From: Centrapalus pauciflorus
Lineage: Eukaryota > Streptophyta > Magnoliopsida > Asterales > Asteraceae
DNA: 64,000 bases
Assembly: GCA_020465985.1 (NCBI GenBank)
Contig: JAANYP010002662.1
Span: forward strand, 62,001 to 126,000
Reading direction: 5' to 3'
Under the pieces are notes generated by a model, which worked only from the letters and a program-made list of their open reading frames with translations, was not told the origin of the DNA and did no database searches. This document shows, in pieces, positions 24,301 to 35,748 of this stretch. Both the position numbers and the translations under genes were made by a program. Every line of letters starts with the position of its first letter. Position 1 is the first letter of the stretch.

Positions 24301-24892
24301 ATTTAATTGGATTTTTTTATTGTTGTATTTATTCCTGCATAATTTGACACTTTGTTGATATATCAGTATGTTGATTCTGATTCTATTACTGCACCAATAT
24401 ACTCTGATTATGTGATGTGATGCATTGCATGTTGCGGCACCGTTATGTTCACATTGTGCACCATCAGTTATGACTATATAGGTTGTGTATTCAGGGTTGC
24501 CATCAAAAATATGATGCATCAAGAGTTACAGGTGGGTATGTGTTTGTCCGTTATTGCAGTATGATAAACGGTTGATTCTGATGAAGGAATGTGTTCGAAA
24601 GTTTGGCGGATGTTTAGATGAGTTCAAAAACATAAAGGGTGTTATGTCAATGGACTTGGAACGTGCGGTTGTCCGTTATCCCCAATTGAATGCTCTTAAA
24701 AACATTCAGAGGATGTGGTTTGAATGCATTGAAGATGAGCATGTTTGGTTGCGTGGGGCTGGAAACATTGGGCAGGAAGGAATTGGTGCCGACAACAATC
24801 AGATGGGTTTTACAACGCCGCCACCAAAGATGCAAACTGTTGATTCATGTGTGGGCGATCAGAAGCACGACGATGAGGCTGCACAGGTTTAG
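21327..24892 (+). pseudogene. Transposon-associated helper gene (Ulp1-type MULE family N-terminal region), broken
   Basis: Six exons can be proposed from splice-like sites: about 21327-21495, 22128-23001, 23113-23476, about 23589-23752, 23848-24040 and 24560-24892. Exon 2 reads SPKALLECNQQLTYIQRRDL, then GYWVVDHFDPEMC and ITADVVHEVLGLP, the pattern of the plant plastid-mobile/Ulp1-associated proteins carried by transposons. Within exon 2 the homologous reading moves to another frame near 22790-22860, where KVLHYITKLDKIKDMDWC continues, and then meets a TGA at about 22939, so it is not translatable as modelled. Exon 3 ends in a strongly acidic tract. No C48 (Ulp1) cysteine-protease domain is found downstream. 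Family assignment is by memory of the motif style; exon limits are inferred. Confidence 0.55.
21741..21870 (+). repeat. 24-bp minisatellite in first intron
   Basis: GCACCAGTATTTTCACATTG then TGCT is repeated three times in tandem and a fourth time about 50 bp on. A diverged version of this intron sequence reappears in the last intron (about 24304-24470). Confidence 0.88.
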
Positions 24893-25166
24893 GGCCAGCA
24901 CCAAGCATGTTTAGTGCACTACTTTTGAATGCATCGTTTAGTACAATATGATAACGGTCTGTAATATAAAACTAACTACTAATGCATTGCCTGGAACAGT
25001 AAACTAGGACAGATACAACACCTTTTTGTACATGCTATTGTAAAAACTATGTTGCCGGGTAATGTATGAACTACCTTTTGCACCACTAATGACCTTGATT
25101 GTAGACGTAATAATGTGCAGCCGTTTACTGATTGTATGCATCGAATGTAATGCATTGAACCAAATT

Positions 25167-25278
25167 TTTAAAATTTTTAAAATCAGTTTTTGTTGCACCA
25201 ATATCTTTGAATGAAAAGCCTAATATCCCTTCTAAAATTTTTAAAATCAGTTTTTGTTGCACCAATATCTTTGAATGA
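25167..25278. repeat. Tandem 47-bp duplication at the end of the FAR1 ORF
   Basis: AAAATTTTTAAAATCAG, then TTTTTGTTGCACCAATATC and TTTGAATGA occurs twice, starting near 25169 and 25233. It creates the aberrant C-terminus of the FAR1-type ORF. Confidence 0.88.
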
Positions 25279-25806
25279 ACCATGTACCTGCCTTAGCAAC
25301 TTGTGAACTTTTGTTGGGCCGAACTTTACATTTCCCGCTCTGTGTATGAGAGCTTGTTGTGTGAAGTCTAACCTCCGTGCCAAAGTTAATAAGTGCCCAT
25401 CTTCCTTGTCGACAAACTCATGGTTATGGAACTTTATGAAACGGTAAACTTCGTACTTCCCAGATTTTAACAGCCTAAAACTCACCGATGCAGGACAGTT
25501 TGTGCGGGTAGAAGCGGAGCATCGTTTCTTGCTACTTGATTCGTCCTTCGTATCACCAGAAACTGCTTCACCGGCTTTGCTACATATTAATAGTTTCAAT
25601 GTTATTATACCTTCACAGTTGGTTTTTTGTGTCGACCTACGAACTCGAAATCCAGTAGCTTTTGCATATTCCTCATAACATCGGATACGTTCATCCAATG
25701 TGTCGTACACGTTGCCTTTGTATGGGAGGTTGGTTTCTGGTGCATCTGGTGCTCGATATAAACCATCGTCAGACCATCTCATTCTGATTTGTGATTTGTT
25801 TGACAA
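25183..25806 (-). pseudogene. FAR1-type DNA-binding domain ORF of a Mutator-like transposase, truncated
   Basis: The 207-residue reading frame starts MSNKSQIRMRW. Residues about 35-140 match a FAR1 DNA-binding (WRKY-GCM1-like) zinc-finger region: YEEYAKATGFRVRRSTQKTN, then CSASTRTNCPASVSF and the closing FHNHEF. It proceeds to GPTKVHKLLRQ and ATKTDFKNFRRDI, the sequence that in FAR1-family proteins leads into the MULE DDE transposase. Here the frame instead runs into a 47-bp duplication of its own coding sequence read in another frame (FIQRYWCNKN) and stops. The transposase core and SWIM finger are absent. In intact elements the protein binds the ends and cuts; this copy could at most bind DNA. 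Confidence 0.75.
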
Positions 25807-27569
25807 TGAATCAGTGTAAACGTGTTCGTTTTTTTGTTGATGATTCTGTTTGATGCTACGATATGGTCAACCTACGAATAAAACGTCATGATTTTTTGGT
25901 GTATCGATCTGATCAAGCTACGAATAAAACATTTCATCCAGAGTTGATTTGCATCACTTACACTGGATGTTTGATGCTTCTGTTTCGTTCGGTATGCTTG
26001 AATGATCATCCATAACCATTATCTTTGCTTCAATGAAAAACATGGATATCTCACTTCAATGTTTCCGATGAATATCAATTCTGCGATCAAGGCTGCGAGG
26101 GAAACCAGGACGCCAGGACTGCATCAACGTAATGCAGTTTGAATTATCATGATCATTACGGAATCTTTTAAAAATATGGAATGATTTTTAAATCCCATGT
26201 AAATCTGGAATGAAGAGAAAATAAATGGATTACAATAATTTAAACAACAATTATTTAGATTGTATTAACTAAAAATCTAGTTGCAATCCCGGAAATATCC
26301 TTAATGATGAACCGCGGTGCATCTCGGATAATATAGGTGCATTGAGGTTTTCACGAGTTTTCACATGCATGATGGTTTTCCATTGAACCTCCCTATAGTG
26401 GAGTCCTGGAATCCCACCTTGTTTGGTCAAGAGACAAAAGGGTATTTTTGTCATACTATATTTTTATTGACTAGATATTAATTTAATTAAAAGTGAATCC
26501 CTAATTATTAGCATATTCCATAATATAAATACAAAATTCTCTCATAATCATATCTCCTTTACTCTATCCATTAACATGTTCATTTCTATATTTTAACCCA
26601 AATCATACATCTTCATTGCAAATCAAGTCATCCATCTTCATCTATAAATTTCGATATGCACATGCTCAATTTCGATATGTATAATCATATCTCCTTTACT
26701 CTATCCATTAACATGTTCATTTCTTTATTTTAACCCAAATCATCCATGTTCATTGCAAATCAAATCATCCATCTTCAGCTATAAATTTCGATATGTATAA
26801 TTTCGTATGCACATGTATCAACGTTAAGATGTGCAAACGTAGTATCCCCATAAAATAGTTCAATATCTCCATTGAATGTTGTTTGAAAAACGTTATTTGA
26901 ACAAGTGTAGTATGAACATGTGCAAATGTATAAGAAACGATTTTAGAATGAGTGTAGTATCTCCATAAAATTGTTCAAAAATCGTGAACATGTGAATTAA
27001 AAACTAAGAAACGATTTTAAAGTTGCACATCGAGAAGGACAAGATTCAAGTTCCTTTTTGATCATATTCATTCATAACTTGATCATGTCGTTAATGTCTT
27101 CCATCATTTCGTTACAGTGAACATGTGCATTAGGAATTAAATGGAGGAGTGATTATAGGGATATGAGATTGACTATTAATTTGTTTCCAAAATTAGTTTA
27201 ATTACTTTCTTTTAATCATAATTCTTGATACCGAAAATACCCTTTTAGTCCCAAACACCTACCTTTTTTTGAAAAACATCATAATTAGGTCATTACTAGT
27301 AGAAATGGTGGGTTATAATTGCCAAACAGGACAGGACTCCAGGACTTCACTCTAATTCAGAACTCCATGGAACTTGAATATATATACATGTTTGCTTTTA
27401 GCTTATAAAGTTTAATTTAAAATATATATCTAGAAATCGCATTAAGAAAGTTTTACATAAACTTCTTTTGCGAAGTATTTGCAACATCACACAAGGATGT
27501 ATATTATATTCAAATTCTATTTTTGAATAAACTATGATATTATCGATAAACGATAACTGATTTATCTAA
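25807..27569. other. Non-coding region beyond FAR1 ORF
   Basis: A/T-rich with no believable gene. It should contain the promoter side and terminus of the Mutator-like element. Contents noted: the 137-bp tandem duplication at 26544-26817, and two similar CAGGAC-CCAGGACT words near 26112 and 27337 that might mark an element edge. Confidence 0.4.
26544..26817. repeat. 137-bp tandem duplication
   Basis: ATAATCATATCTCCTTTACT begins at 26544 and again at 26681. The two units agree over nearly their whole length, ending in ATAAATTTCGATATG. Confidence 0.9.
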
Positions 27570-27900
27570 CATATATCAGCATATTAGGATTATTAGATCC
27601 ATGGATGCAACTAGTGCATTCGTGAGTCCAAACGGCATAACCAACTTCATGATGACCATATTAAGTATGATATAAGGCCTTTGGTACACCTCCTCATGGA
27701 TCTTTAGTTGATGATATTCAATTTGCAGATCAATGTTTGTGATATATGAAGCATCTTGCCGCTCGTCAATTAAATTATCAACACAAGGCAATAAATAATT
27801 ATTTTGGACTATTACCCTTTCAATTTACTGTGACTTAGACACCTTTACAGGTGACACCCTTTTTGTTAACAATTAGAACCAGAGCACCCAAAACGGGGAA
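27570..27900 (-). pseudogene. Decayed Ty3/gypsy reverse transcriptase fragment
   Basis: On the minus strand broken pieces read VLIVNKK, then CVDNLIDERQDASYITNIDL, EYHQLKIHEE and VMPFGLTNALVASMDL. These match the gypsy RT order (VKKKDG, DYRELN, SKIDLRSGYHQLKI, VMPFGLTNAPA). Several stops and frameshifts occur and no YxDD box survives. Its orientation and position agree with pol of the reverse element A whose 5' LTR lies at 29742. Confidence 0.75.
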
Positions 27901-28402
27901 CTCGGTATAAAGAATCCCTACTCTCACAGTCTATAACCAACTGTACGATACATAATTTGAGATTCAACTTTTAGGACTTCTTTACATTATTAACAAGTAA
28001 TAAATTTTCAGTTAAGTCCTGAGATGTTTCAGTTATATGAAATGTTATCAACTTTAGTAGAACTCTACTTAAGTCCCAACTTGGACCGTTAGATATAGTT
28101 ATTATAATTTGATTTGAGGATGTAATACCTCCCATATTTCTCATATACGTATGTAATTTCATTCTCAATATAATTGTATCATTTATGGATCATTTTGGAT
28201 TTCAAGATATCTCATTACTTGTATAATTAACATAACTAGTATAGTTTCATAACTTTTGCCCCCACGAGGGACTTCTCTTTTGATACCATAGTCATGGATG
28301 TGTATTTTATTCTTCATTATAATTCTTTTTCACATTTTCATTGTACATTGACCTTTAGGTCTTACAACCTATTTTGGTCTTTTATTAAAGATGCATGCAT
28401 GC

Positions 28403-29110
<708 letters not shown>

Positions 29111-29725
29111 TCATGATTGTAGCGTCTTACAACGACAATTGCTACATAGCATTCATTATCACTTTAACCCAAGTTATAAACTTAGGCTATTATGACTATA
29201 GTGTTCTTGGAAAATAATTCCAATTTAGTTTTAGGTATATGTTATAATTTATTTGTTTTCCAACTATTCATAGATGGATTTAGTCATCATCATATAATTC
29301 CATCAAAGAGTTATAGAGATTTATTGCTAATTAATAGCATTCATTATAGTTTCAAAACACACCATTATTCTCGGTGCTTACAACCTTTAATATACAAGGT
29401 ATTCAAGATTTCTCACTTGAGAACCAACATTACGAGGCAGTAGTAGAACCTTTATTAGACATTTTTCACTATACGCCTCTTTCATAATTAAAATCAATCC
29501 CTATATTGGGAGTTAGTTCAATATGTCCAGTCATCAAGCTGTATGACATTAAGCGTATATGTACACGCATGAAGTACATAGTTGATATTATTATCATCCT
29601 AAATCCGTACTGGCCACATCAGAACTTAACTTATGTTATAATAGCGTTGCCTAGGCGGCCAATACAAGCATCTGAAACCGAGCTCAAAGTAGAGTATCGT
29701 CGACTATACTCATGCAATGAACATC

Positions 29726-29741
29726 GGCTCTGATACCAAAT
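29726..29741 (-). other. Primer-binding site of reverse element A
   Basis: GGCTCTGATACCAAAT on the plus strand is the reverse complement of ATTTGGTATCAGAGCC, the initiator-tRNA primer site, directly next to the LTR end. Confidence 0.9.
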
Positions 29742-30397
29742 TGAAACACCCATTTCAACGTAATATAATAGTAATGGGGTTGTAGTAAGTTAATTATAAA
29801 TAACATGGCTTTTACAGAAAATCGGGCATGACCTGTTCGCACGGAGTCAATATCCCTGTTTGATTATAAACCATCACTTTGGAAGATAAAGTAAATTCAC
29901 AGGATACTTTTCCTAGACTACAATTTCTAACATCAATCCGAAATACATTACATGTCTTTATACATACATATTAATCATAATGGTAGACGACTACCCAATT
30001 ACCTCCCGCTAGTTTAAGCATAGCCTTACCAAAGTTAAGGCTTCAGCGACAGTCCGTTTAAACTCTAAGACTAGAGCCAGCAATCACCTTGCCTTTACTT
30101 AACATCACCTGAGGTATATAAAAGTGAGGGGTTAGCAAATAAAATTTGCTAAGTAAGTTACTAGATCGATATGGAGTGCAAAACATACAACATGCATTTG
30201 ATGTTAAATGATTATAAAATGACAAGTGCAATATCTGTAAATAAAATGGTATGAGCATAGCCCATTATTTTGCATAGGTTGCGGTGCATGACCCGCTAAC
30301 CCGCCGTTGCCAACAGCTGTGAATCCATGTCCAGCTGCGCAACTCCAACCGGCTTCCATGTCCGGCCACCTACCCGCGAGCTCATGCGGTGTAGGGA
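29742..30397 (-). repeat. 5' LTR of reverse element A, truncated
   Basis: Starts TGAAACACCC and follows the LTR at 16917 for about 655 bases to GAGCTCATGCGGTGTAGG, then leaves it abruptly. Only the last quarter of the LTR (element orientation) remains. Confidence 0.88.
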
Positions 30398-31125
30398 CAG
30401 TTTAATTTAACTATTTTATTACGTATATATTTAGTTTATTATTAAATTTATCATTAAATTTATCTTTATATTTATTTAATTTACGTCTCTTTTATACATG
30501 CAATTTATTAATTAAAGTTTTATTTATCTTACGTTTATTTGTAAAAATATTTACACATTTTTATCTTTTATATGTTTGCATCTAATTATAGAATTATGTT
30601 AATATTTTTTATTTAATTGTAATTTCTTTGACAAAATAATAAACTTAGGGACAGTTTAATTTAACTATTTTATTACGTATAGTGGCGCTCAACCTATCGT
30701 TTATTCTAATTATTTTGGGGTTTTTTTCATTTTGATTTAAATATTTTTAGTGTAATACATTTGACTGATTTATTCATTGCTTGTTAATTAATGACCATTA
30801 TACCCTTACTCATTTCTTCTTTCAACTAAACATCAAAATATCATATTTATCCAACTTAAATTAAAATATCATATCCCTTTTACTAATTTTATATAATTTA
30901 TTTTTGTAAACTTAACTAAAAAAATTCTTCAAACTAAAACAATTTACATTAAAAATAAAAAAAATTGTATCATGTTTTGCCTCAGTTGATTGTATATAGG
31001 TTACTGTAGAAAAAAAAACAAATAAGAAAATATAATAATACGATACGATTTGATTACAAACGAGCAAAAACACGATACAATTTTTTTATTTTTATTTTTA
31101 ATGTTAATTTGTTTTAGTTTGAAGA
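30398..31125. other. A/T-rich spacer with 36-bp direct repeats
   Basis: No gene. TAGGGACAGTTTAATTTAAC then TATTTTATTACGTATA occurs at about 30395 and again at about 30646, flanking roughly 250 bp of very A/T-rich sequence. The rest (30690-31125) is A/T-rich and unrecognised. Confidence 0.6.
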
Positions 31126-32824
31126 TGTAACATCCCACTTTTGGGACGGGGACGTGAAATTATATGATTGGGTTGATTATAGTATTATAATTGAGATGGA
31201 CCAATTATTGAGTTATACGTGGAACCGTCACGTGATAAGATTTTGGGTTAACCGGGTGATGGAATTAAGTTTTAATTAAAGATTATAATATTGGTGAATA
31301 TTAATTAAATTAGGACCCGATAATATAAAGTTTGTATTTTGAGATAACGGGATCGGATATTGGGTGTCGAACCGAGTTAATCCTAAAACATATATATTGT
31401 TTATTTCTTTGCTTCCTCTTTTCATTTCTCTCAAGCCAGAGCCCTAAGTTTGTGTGAGTGTCTTACCTCCAGTAGCTACAGCAGCAAGAACTAATTTCCA
31501 ATCTAGGATTTAAGTGTTAGACCTTCATCCTCTTCCTTCTCCTCCATTGAAGAAGCTTGAGGTAAGTTTCTAAGCTTGAAATCAAGCATTAAATTCATGG
31601 GTTTGAGTTGATAATTACTACCAAATGATTGGGGTTGTCCCTATATGTGTTTATCATGTTTTTGGGTTAATTTCGTGAGCTAAAACAAGCAAAAATGGCG
31701 AATTTTGAGGCAAAAACGAAGCTGAGCAGAACAGAGGACGAGCTGAGTGAACCAGGGGAAAGCTGTGAGAGTCGTGGTCACGACTTTTCTCGTGGTCACG
31801 ACTTTTTGCATGTTCACGACTTTTCTCGTGGTCATGTCCTTTTTCGTGGTCACGACTTTTCAGATTTCATGTAATTATCTTTTGGCTTGATGTGAATTGA
31901 TTAATCGGGTTGGGGGAAGCTTGTGGGAAGGGTAATAAAATGGGTTTAAGAGTTCCGTGAGTTATGTTAGTAATGTCGGGTTATCATATTGTGATTCCAG
32001 GGTCTCGAGTTGATAGAGTTGGGAAAGGGCAGGGAACTGAGACTGAGTAGTGTCCCTAGCAGGGCAGGTGAGTTTGCATGTTTTTCTGAGATACTTGTAC
32101 GATTATTTATTATACTTGCATGATCTTTTACTGAGCTTTTTATGAGATATTACGAGTTTTCTTACGAGCTTTTATTGAGATATTATCATGCATGTATCAT
32201 TGTGTTGTATTGAGAACTGTGTTTTATAATATGAGATTTGAGACACTTGACCTTTCGAGATACTAAACCGTACGACTGAGCAGCGGTCGGGTCGCTCCCG
32301 ATTCCCTTTTGAGTCCTGACGACTGCTTTGTGTGGTCAAGGGATTTGGGTACGTGGATTCGTCCACATGGGATGAGTACCTATTTGAGCTACTCTGTGGG
32401 ATCTCATATACCTGTTTAGTAGAGAACGCTGAACATTTTATTACCAAGTTTATTTCTTTTATCGAGCTTTATAATCGTACACTAACACTTGCATTCTCAC
32501 CAGCTTTAGCTGACCCTGTGTGTTATTGTGTGTGTCTCAGGTGACCGGAGTGCTAGTAGGCCTGCTGGACCAAAGTAGGGTTATTGTTGCATCTTTTGAG
32601 GAGTTAGCTACCTGCGTTAGAGGTAGTTATATTTTGGGGTTGTCATGTATACTTCGGATAGGTTGCTTTACTTTCAGGGATTTCCGTGACCTGGTTATGT
32701 AAATTAATGTTTTAAAATTATCGGGTATCCACGTGTTTATGCCGGGAATAGTTAGAAGCTATTATATTATATTGCTGATGACGTGTCATTATGTGGCAAT
32801 TGGGATTAGATCGAGGGTGTTACA
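31126..32824 (+). repeat. 5' LTR of element E (1699 bp)
   Basis: Runs from TGTAACATCCCAC to GGGTGTTACA, followed two bases later by TTGGTATCAGAGCC. A TATA-like ACATATATATTG at about 31388 precedes a pyrimidine-rich stretch, a plausible promoter. The palindromic-word array lies about 380 bases downstream of it. Confidence 0.88.
31771..31857 (+). repeat. Five-copy palindromic word array in LTR E
   Basis: GTCGTGGTCACGAC (stem GTCGTG/CACGAC, two-base centre) recurs as CTCGTGGTCACGAC, ATGTTCACGAC, CTCGTGGTCATGTC and TTCGTGGTCACGAC, each separated by short TTTT(T)C spacers. Confidence 0.9.
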
Positions 32825-32827
32825 AGC

Positions 32828-32841
32828 TTGGTATCAGAGCC
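32828..32841 (+). other. Primer-binding site, element E
   Basis: TTGGTATCAGAGCC, a full match to the initiator-tRNA complement, two bases after the LTR. Confidence 0.92.
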
Positions 32842-33000
32842 TAGGTTTAAGTGATTAAGTATCTAGCGGATGCTTAAGCTTAAACCACGGAGTCTAGATC
32901 CTTGGATGGTAATCCGAAGTAGAGTATTAGGTGATAAATGAGTAGTGTATAGAGTTGTGTAGAGTTAATATGTGTTGTTGTCTTTATTGTGCAGGTAGTT

Positions 33001-33896
33001 ATGGACCGTCAGGGCAGTGGGCCTCAGGATGATGACTTTAGGGGTGACGAGTTTGTGCGTAGGTCTGAGTTGTATTCTGTATTGAGTCAGATATTGGATG
33101 AGCGTTTTCCGGCGCAGGGAGCAGGTCGGGGTCGGGGAGCGGTGCCTCCGCCTGAGGGTGGTCAGAGTTCTGGAGCTGGTGCTTCTTCTAGCCAGCCATC
33201 GCGAGGGTCCTTTAAGGACTTCATGACGGGTCATCCTTCTGAGTTCTTTAGGGGAGTTGGTGCCTCGAAGGCGCTAGATTGGTTGCGAGAGATTGAGGTG
33301 GCATTCCGCATAGCGCATGTGGATCGAGCTGTTAGAGTGAGTTATGCCTCCTACCTGCTGAAAGGAGGAGCGTTGCGATGGTGGAGCTCAGTTGTGAGTG
33401 CCCGGGGGATATATGAGGCGTATTTGATGACTTGGGAGGAGTTTCGTGTTGAGTTCGAGCTGCAGTATTGCCCCCAGGATACGAGGTGTGAGTTAGAGCG
33501 TGAGTTTATTCACCTACAACAGGGATCCATGTCTGTTCAGGAGTATATCGATGTGTTTAATGATAGGGCCCAGTTTGCTCCACATCAGGTGGCTACAGAG
33601 GAGCGGAAGGTTAGTATGTTTATTGAGGGCTTGAGATCTGATATTATGGAGTTCCTGGGGATGTTGCATGACCCCACCTTTGCATCTGATATGGAGTATG
33701 TGAGACGTAGAGAGAGGGAGGTGGAGAGGCAGAGGGAGCAGCCGGCTCCCCAGAGACAGCGTGTGGAGTCGTCGGGGCAGGGACAAGGTGCAGGGCCATC
33801 AAGGGGATACCGAGAAAGCCGAAAAGGTGGGTATACTGAGCAGCGGGATCTAAGTTCGGGGGCCCGACGAGATCAGAGTCGAGACGAGATATGATT
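33001..33896 (+). CDS. Gag of element E, 3'-truncated
   Basis: Starts at ATGGACCGTCAG; the upstream in-frame GTG is not a likely start. About 297 residues follow: a proline/glycine/serine-rich N-terminus, GSFKDFMTG, then the retrotransposon gag core (ALDWLREIEVAFRIAHVD, GGALRWW, EFELQYCP, FIHLQQGSMSVQEYI, FIEGLRSDI) and an arginine/glutamine-rich tail (REREVERQREQPAPQRQRV). No zinc knuckle or protease follows because the sequence changes to a reverse family-A LTR. TGTGCAG|GTAGTTATG in front of the start is shared with element C and could be a splice acceptor for a spliced leader. No stop or frameshift interrupts the gag itself, so it is younger than the C copy. Confidence 0.85.
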
Positions 33897-35748
33897 TATA
33901 TAATTATATAATGATTCCATGATGTTATAGTGTCATTATGGGACTTAAAACAAGTGTTTTGGGTGAATAGTGGCTCGACTCGCACTAGTTTCGTATTTTG
34001 GCCATAACTTTTTCATACGAACTCGAATTTAGGTGATTCAAGAGTGCAGAAGAAGAGGACACACATGGCTACAACTTTTATCTCTTTGAAAATAGTCCAT
34101 CTGATGGTAAACTCGGTGAGTTGTGATGGGAACTCGGCGAGTTCCCTGACCTGCACATTCTATTTCAGTTTTCACATTCCCTGCTCGTAAATCCATTTAT
34201 CCAACTTGACTTTCAGCTCATAAAACCACTAAAATGGCCTCTTTTATGTTATATTCAATAAGTATAAACATATATAAACTTAGTCTAACATCCATAACAC
34301 AAACTTTATCAATTTAATCATATCACCTATTAAAATTTCGAACTAAAAATCCAAGTTCAAGTTCATAACATTCCTTTGGTTTCTTATGCTTATAGCTTCA
34401 GAAACCTTCAATTATTCCGTTATTATTGACCATCCAATTATATAAAACACCACTTTTGGATTCACCATCATTTGGCTAGGAATTGCTATGCTAGAGAATA
34501 AATTGATGGGGAACACACACACACACACATACCCTTAAAACAAAGAAAAGACTACCTTGAACTTGTGGTATTTGTTTTCCCCAATTTCTTCAATCTCTTG
34601 CTCCACTTGTAAGAACCTCAACTCCAGCCCTAAGCTTCTTTTAGTTTTACAGAATTGTGATGATGAAAAGAGAGGAGGAAGAGACACGATTGGGGAGGGG
34701 GTTAGAGTCCCAATTGGTCAAAAACTTACAACAAACCCCCCTTCAATCTCACTTGCTTTCCAATTCCAGCCTCCATTCCTTAATTAATTAGGGAGATGCA
34801 ATACTAGCTTGTACACAAGGTTTTAAAACCTTGAACCTAAGTGTATGTATTAAAATTTACAAGACTCAATGCATGAAAAACAAGTTGATAAAGCAAGTGG
34901 ACGTCTTCAATAATAACTATAACTGAACAATTGACTTAATTCATTTTGGGTAACTTAGTTAATTAAATTATTACCTTGAATTATGAGGATATTATAGCAA
35001 GGTACGAGTTAACTAGCTCGAATATATGTATAGGTCCAGTTTACCTATTTATGGGTTTGTAATTTAGCATTATCATATATTCTCTTAAATAACAAAAATT
35101 CCAATATTTACATTTTGATTAACATCACTCCATTCATTAATTGAGTGTATAATTAGTAGTTTAATCATTATACCAAATTTGAGGATGTTACAACTCCTCC
35201 CCCTTGAAAAGGATTCCGCCCACGGAATCAATCCAGAATTTTCAAGAGGCTTTAATAAATATTATCATGTCTGTTATGACCAATTATAATTAGACTATGT
35301 CCGGTTAGTACAGTCAGATCACCCGACTCAGACATATAGATAGCAACATTGCTATATAAGTATCGGGTTTTAATAACCCATTAATAGTATATTAATGACA
35401 TAGTCACCATCGCTATTTCGATAATAATATGTTATATTAAATTTGTTTGAAGGTTCACTTCTTACATACTTACCCATTATATATGAAATCTCAAATCCAT
35501 GGCAATATTCAGTCAATTGCAGGATTGCTATTCATCTTAAGGATATACTTTCTCGTTAACTATAATACTCCTTCATTTGGAGAATAATTAGGTGTGGTAC
35601 TCATGTTTTTTAATAAAAATTCAGTGACTTTCATAACGAGTCACATTTTATGTGTTCCTTTTTCATTGAACCTTTTATCATCATAGGTTCATCATATAGT
35701 CAAGTATATAATACTTGTTGGTATTCAATTAATCAATTGCTTACTTAA
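33894..35748 (-). mobile_element. Second copy of family-A 3' LTR part and interior (reverse)
   Basis: 33897-35192 matches 18172-19481 (LTR A without its last 1.25 kb), 35193-35206 is a clean reverse polypurine tract, and 35207-35748 matches the A interior at 19496-20040. By eye identity is about 96%. It carries palindromic words at 34110-34122 and 34131-34143 like the first copy. Confidence 0.85.

Larger units (their letters stand above)
21022..27300. mobile_element. Dead Mutator-like element with FAR1-type ORF and helper gene
   Basis: A plus-strand multi-exon gene of a transposon-associated family (21327-24892) converges on a minus-strand ORF with a FAR1-type DNA-binding domain (25183-25806). 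This pairing is typical of large plant Mutator-like elements. The catalytic transposase part expected beyond the FAR1 domain is missing, and the helper gene is broken. Outer limits and terminal inverted repeats were not found; the right boundary is a guess within 25900-27400. Confidence 0.55.
31126..33893 (+). mobile_element. Ty3/gypsy element E (Tekay-like), truncated after gag
   Basis: Complete 5' LTR, good primer site and an uninterrupted gag, then an abrupt switch at about 33893 into a reverse family-A LTR. Pol and 3' LTR are gone. The gag is closely related to that of element C. Confidence 0.85.

Noticed and set aside
31126..31140. Promoter or riboswitch reading of repeated TGTAACATCCC starts
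   Set aside because: These are simply the conserved 5' ends of several LTR families.
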